Source: Gnetum montanum
Lineage: Eukaryota; Streptophyta; Gnetopsida; Gnetales; Gnetaceae
Length of the DNA stretch: 23,984 nucleotides
Direction of reading: 5' to 3'
Assembly (NCBI GenBank): GCA_015680685.1
Contig: MNCI01009116.1
Span: forward strand, 84,460-108,443
Under the pieces are notes generated by a model. It was not told where the DNA came from and searched no databases. It saw nothing but the letters and a program-made list of their open reading frames with translations. Below are positions 20,581 through 23,984 of the stretch, piece after piece; within the stretch, counting starts at the first letter, position 1, and every line of letters starts with the position of its first letter. The position numbers and the translations under genes are program-made.

Positions 20581-21000
20581 CATCTTCCCAAGAATAGATC
20601 TAATCTTGGGAGTCCCCTTATTTATTTGTAGATTGCCAAAAATGAACCTTGTAAAGCTCTTTTGGACTCAGGTTTTGGAATTAACTTAACCTCACAAGAA
20701 ATGTACAAAGTGTAGAACCTACCTCCTTTTAAAAAGAGTAATGTTAGGTTAGAACTAGCAAAGTAATCCATCACTGTTCCTTTTGGATTGGTTGAGAACA
20801 ACATGACCACCATTTATGGATGGTCATATCCTACCAATTTCTTAGTAATTAATGTGAAGAAAAGTAAAGGGGACTTTCCTATCTTCATGGGAAGAGCATG
20901 GCTGAGTACAATTGATGCATGGTTGGGGATAAAAGATCTCTCCTTGGAAATTTTCAAGGAGAATGACTTTGGTAAGATTGAGAGAAAGAAAGTTTGATGC
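20581..21000 (+). pseudogene. Element C aspartic protease pseudogene
   Basis: The catalytic Asp-Ser-Gly is intact at 20665-20673 (LLDSGFGINLTSQEMY). It is followed by LPPFKKSNVRLELA, GLVENNMTTIYGWSYP, FLVINVKKSKGDFPIFMGRAW and LGIKDLSLEIFKEN. Stops fall near 20629, 20716, 20764 and 20995. It is better preserved than the protease of element B, and its DSG shows what the lineage originally had at the active site. Confidence 0.82.
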
Positions 21001-21084
21001 ATTGTGTATAGAGACATAAAGTGCCACTACATGTAAAGACTTTAGACTGTACAGAGCAAATCACTTAAGGAATGCAGTCAATGT

Positions 21085-21423
21085 ATGAATGTCACAGAAA
21101 TTCAAAGGTGCTTGTACATAATGGCCACTAAACAAGACAACACTCAGTGGTTGACAATAGGAAAGGAGGCTAAATTAATAATGTGCATGGAACTAGTTAA
21201 GAACCTCACTAGTTTTTACGTAGAAAGTATGGATCAATTGAGGCTGGTTGTTAACCAGCACACAAAAGAAGTAGAAGCTGCAGTAATCACTATTCATTCA
21301 TCAACTATGATGGCTCAGTTTGTACGACCAAATGTGGTAAACAGATTTGGTGTGCCATCTGCACTAATTTCTAATAACAAAACACATTTCACAAATAAAG
21401 TTCACAAGGCACATAATAAATGA
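21085..21423 (+). pseudogene. Element C deletion-made protease-tail/integrase fusion
   Basis: The first half (WLTIGKEAKLIMCMEL, FYVESMDQL) aligns with element B at about 4800-4940, after the protease. The second half (EAAVITIHSSTMMAQFV, VVNRFGVPSALI, NNKTHFTN) aligns with the integrase core of B at about 7050-7180. The junction near 21270 removes what is about 2.1 kb in B, all of RT and RNase H, yet keeps the frame. A second junction near 21400 jumps to the post-integrase segment (HKAHNK), dropping about 380 bp. The second integrase Asp is Asn here. Confidence 0.75.
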
Positions 21424-21624
21424 CATCATGACCTTAGGATTAGGGAGGTAAAGCTTCAACAAGGAGATAAGGTGCCCTACCAAAATGCCATGCATGTGCC
21501 GTAATGCACAAACCATCAAACATTATGGAAGAGGCCTTACATAATCTATAACACCTTTCCACCCAAGTTCATGATAATATACCATCTTGACAACCCATGT
21601 AAAGGACATGGGGTTAACACTTAG
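21424..21624 (+). pseudogene. Element C post-integrase remnant up to element D
   Basis: HDLRIREVKLQQGDKV and a later GRGLT/N-like stretch match the post-integrase region of element B (7585-7740), with stops. The homology fades toward 21600, and LTR D begins at 21625. Confidence 0.65.
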
Positions 21625-22445
21625 TGATGAACCATGATTTTTTAGGTCCCAATATCAGGTACGCGATATCATAGCTTGACAAGTGATATCAGATACGTGA
21701 TATCGTGGTTCTTGTGTGAGCCTATAAATATACAATGGGATGCACGAGAGAGTAATAGGAAAAGTTAGTATTAGAGTAGAATCTTTTTGTCAGTTTTAAT
21801 TCCTCTCAACCCTTTCCTCAGTGCATGCCCACAGTGTGATGATTGTAATTGTACGAAATCGTTATTCGAGTGTGACGTACTTGGACACGCACATGACCAG
21901 CAATAAGGATCAAGATTACTTCATCATTGTAGCATTCACTTAGTTTTAACTGTTATTTATTGCTTTCTTACTTAATATCTCTTTACCTTCCTCTTCTATC
22001 CCTATTATCAAATGCGAAATGAGTACGACTTAATCATGAGCATTTAAGTGTAACTACTTGGTATCCTAGTAGCGTACCTAGGAAATGCTCTTGGTAATCC
22101 TAGTAGTAGTACATGAGGTCCAAGATGTGTATGAATGACTAAGGGATGGATGCTCATCGCACTTAGGCTAGCTTAGACTCTCTTCACCCTTTCCCTCTTA
22201 GTTAAAACAAAGTTGCTTTCCATTGCCTCTAGGAGTAGCACTAGTCTAGGACCACATCATACACCTCACTCTAGACTAAACCATACGTGACAAAGAAAAT
22301 ACTAGTCCAGGTGGGAAGATAGCGAACTACGATCAATGAGTAACTATCTAGATATCACAACTAGCCCGTCTGCGGAGTTTGACCAGATCGTGCATGAACA
22401 CTTGTATTCATATGGTTGAGTGCAGGGGTACCTCACCTCTCATCA
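21625..22445 (+). repeat. 5' LTR of element D
   Basis: U3 carries GATATC at 21665-21670, 21685-21690 and 21699-21704, then TATAAATA at 21723-21730. AATAAG at 21902 replaces the AATAAA of B and C. U5 has two TTGGTA(A)TCCTAGTAG copies at about 22058-22072 and 22091-22106. An 8-bp inverted repeat GAGCATTT/AAATGCTC (22038-22045 and 22083-22090) brackets the first. The end block matches element A closely. Confidence 0.88.
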
Positions 22446-22446
22446 T

Positions 22447-22464
22447 TGGCATTGTTGCCAAGGA
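22447..22464 (+). other. Primer-binding site of element D (decayed tRNA-Asp match)
   Basis: TGGCATTGTTGCCAAGGA starts one base after the LTR. It differs from the site of element B at only three bases, all transitions. It identifies 21625-22445 as a 5' LTR. Confidence 0.8.
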
Positions 22465-22578
22465 TGGTGCTAGTTATTTATATTAGTTATACCATACAAG
22501 ATCATTATAACAAAGTATTCATGATATATCTTTTAGAAAAGAAGTTAATTTCAACTAAGTCACACACGATTCACAATA

Positions 22579-23287
22579 ATGTCTCTCTCACAAGACTATG
22601 ACAACGCAACAACTAGTAAGGAAATTCATTGGAGAACCAACGAATTATATGATGATGAGGATGAAGTTTAGAGTACTCAATCTGATGTAGGGGTCTGCTA
22701 TGTACATCAACAAAGACAACATCGTCTCAACTTACAAACTCATAATCTACCTAGTGACGATGAACCCCTACTGGCCACTAAGAGCCTAATAAATATACAA
22801 GAGGCTATTCAAATATCCCATGGACATCGTAAGGAAAGTTGTCTACCTAGGCTTGATTTAAAAAACTTTCCCAAATTTTCAGAAGGCTATGATTTAGATC
22901 CACAACATCATTTACAAGCCTTCCATGATGCCTGTGTATGGAACAATATTGATAATGGGTGGGAAAAGCTTAAGCTCTTTCCTACGACACTCGTTGGCCA
23001 AGCAAAAGTATGGTACAGGTCCTTAAGACCAAAATCAATTCGACGTTGGCCTACAATGGTAGAATTCTTCAATGAAAGATATCAAACTTATGCAAGAGTG
23101 TCAGCCTTGAGGAAACAAATCCAAGAGCGGAAACAAGTGCAACATAAACCCTTGGACATGGCCTTAGAAAGATATTATGCATTGTTAAACAATTGCCCAA
23201 GCCATGGATTCTCCAAGGAGAGGCTAATGTACCATATCATGGATGGGCTTCGTAATGAAACAAGGGAGACCCTAGGGATGTATGCCC
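22579..23287 (+). pseudogene. gag: Element D gag, 5' part, one stop before the assembly gap
   Basis: From MSLSQDYDN at 22579 one frame runs 236 codons to the gap with a single TAG (22669-22671). It is the best-preserved gene in the window. After a short leader it reads DDEPLLATKSL, then the Gag core with FPKFSEGYDLDPQHHLQAF, VWYRSLRPKSIRRW and FFNERYQTYARVSALRKQIQ, and GLRNETRETLGMY at the gap. Only about 60 residues precede DEPLLAT, against about 260-305 in B and C: the extra N-terminal domain and the Ser/His-rich linker are absent. The TAG could be the only lesion in this part; a start downstream of it has no obvious ATG before the core. Confidence 0.85.
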
Positions 23288-23775
23288 NNNNNNNNNNNNN
23301 NNNNNNNNNNNNNNNNNNNNNNNNNNNNNNNNNNNNNNNNNNNNNNNNNNNNNNNNNNNNNNNNNNNNNNNNNNNNNNNNNNNNNNNNNNNNNNNNNNNN
23401 NNNNNNNNNNNNNNNNNNNNNNNNNNNNNNNNNNNNNNNNNNNNNNNNNNNNNNNNNNNNNNNNNNNNNNNNNNNNNNNNNNNNNNNNNNNNNNNNNNNN
23501 NNNNNNNNNNNNNNNNNNNNNNNNNNNNNNNNNNNNNNNNNNNNNNNNNNNNNNNNNNNNNNNNNNNNNNNNNNNNNNNNNNNNNNNNNNNNNNNNNNNN
23601 NNNNNNNNNNNNNNNNNNNNNNNNNNNNNNNNNNNNNNNNNNNNNNNNNNNNNNNNNNNNNNNNNNNNNNNNNNNNNNNNNNNNNNNNNNNNNNNNNNNN
23701 NNNNNNNNNNNNNNNNNNNNNNNNNNNNNNNNNNNNNNNNNNNNNNNNNNNNNNNNNNNNNNNNNNNNNNNNNNN
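23288..23775. other. Assembly gap (run of N)
   Basis: 488 unknown bases interrupt gag of element D. The length may be an estimate, so frame relations across it cannot be judged. Confidence 0.99.
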
Positions 23776-23984
23776 TTCTGAAATTCAATATTCTCATCAT
23801 TCATTTCCTTCTACATCACCACCAATAGTACCAGAAGGATTTGCACCACAGCATCGACCCACAAACGTTACTTGTGCTGCTACTGTCAACCGTAGTGGAA
23901 ATCCTCCACAACATTGAAGGCATCCCTTCTTTAGACATGACCGTAGAAAGGGACAACATAATTCTGAGACCACTGCATCCTCCC
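23776..23984 (+). pseudogene. gag: Element D gag, C-terminal tail fragment after the gap
   Basis: A Ser/Pro/His-rich stretch ending NRSGNPPQH, a TGA at 23915-23917, then RHPFFRHDRRKGQHN. This parallels the Pro-rich gag tail and the KRPFFWPNNLN segment of element B at about 4069-4100. The assignment rests on position and composition. Confidence 0.6.

Larger units (their letters stand above)
16991..21624 (+). mobile_element. Element C: Athila-type element, internally deleted, 3' end missing
   Basis: It has a 5' LTR, a primer site, gag and protease homologous to element B. RT and RNase H are missing, and only fragments of integrase and the post-integrase segment remain before element D begins at 21625. 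LTR C and the LTR at 21625 differ strongly in U3, so they are not a pair. Element C is therefore truncated, most simply because element D is inserted in it. The five bases before LTR C are ATCAT. Confidence 0.82.
21625..23984 (+). mobile_element. Element D: Athila-type element, 5' part, runs off the right edge
   Basis: It has a 5' LTR of 821 bp with a TGATGA start and TCATCA end, a primer site and gag. It is abutted on the left by element C sequence. The preceding five bases, CTTAG, should recur after its 3' LTR if it inserted into element C. Its U3 and gag N-terminus differ from those of B and C, so it is a separate subfamily. Confidence 0.85.

Noticed and set aside
21625-22445. This LTR as the 3' LTR of element C
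   Set aside because: It is followed by a primer-binding site and gag, and its U3 does not match LTR C.
1-23984. CRISPR arrays, bacterial operons, tRNA or rRNA genes
   Set aside because: No regularly spaced identical repeats or cloverleaf/rRNA sequences were seen. The only tRNA-like matches are the LTR primer sites.

Overview
The window is a stretch of repeat-rich nuclear DNA from a land plant. It is built mostly from old, broken Ty3/gypsy LTR retrotransposons of the Athila type. The evidence is LTRs with TGATGA/TCATCA ends, primer sites matching the 3' end of plant tRNA-Asp, an FMDDF reverse-transcriptase box, and an extra long ORF between pol and the 3' LTR. No intact host gene, tRNA or rRNA was found. 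The species cannot be named from the sequence; the density of decayed elements suggests a large plant genome.

Layout: 1-468 is the U5 end of an LTR whose element lies off the left edge (element A). 469-669 is flank. 670-13313 is a structurally complete element (B): 5' LTR 670-1572, tRNA-Asp primer site, gag, protease, RT, RNase H, integrase, a 1.6 kb low-complexity spacer, an extra ORF of about 2.5 kb, and 3' LTR 12389-13313, flanked by a perfect 5-bp target duplication ACGTT. 13319-16990 is AT-rich flank with a tandem duplication of about 300 bp. 16991-21624 is element C: 5' LTR, primer site, gag, protease, then a deletion-made protease-to-integrase junction; its 3' end is missing. At 21625 element D begins directly (5' LTR 21625-22445, primer site, gag) and runs off the right edge through a 488-base assembly gap (23288-23775). 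All four elements point the same way.

None can make its proteins. The genes carry many in-frame stops, but most reading frames persist for kilobases, so the damage is mainly point transitions, as expected of long-methylated DNA. The two LTRs of B differ at roughly 7 percent of sites by eye, about nine tenths of them transitions, so B is not recent.

The most unusual part is the extra ORF of B. It keeps one frame from 9886 to the 3' LTR and 25 codons into it. It carries a domain resembling plant-transposon/Athila-ORF proteins plus a long coiled coil. It is preceded by a TATA box with a U3-like GTCGACG motif and by a canonical GT-AG intron that would join a short in-frame exon to its start. The LTRs of all four elements also share a duplicated U5 motif.
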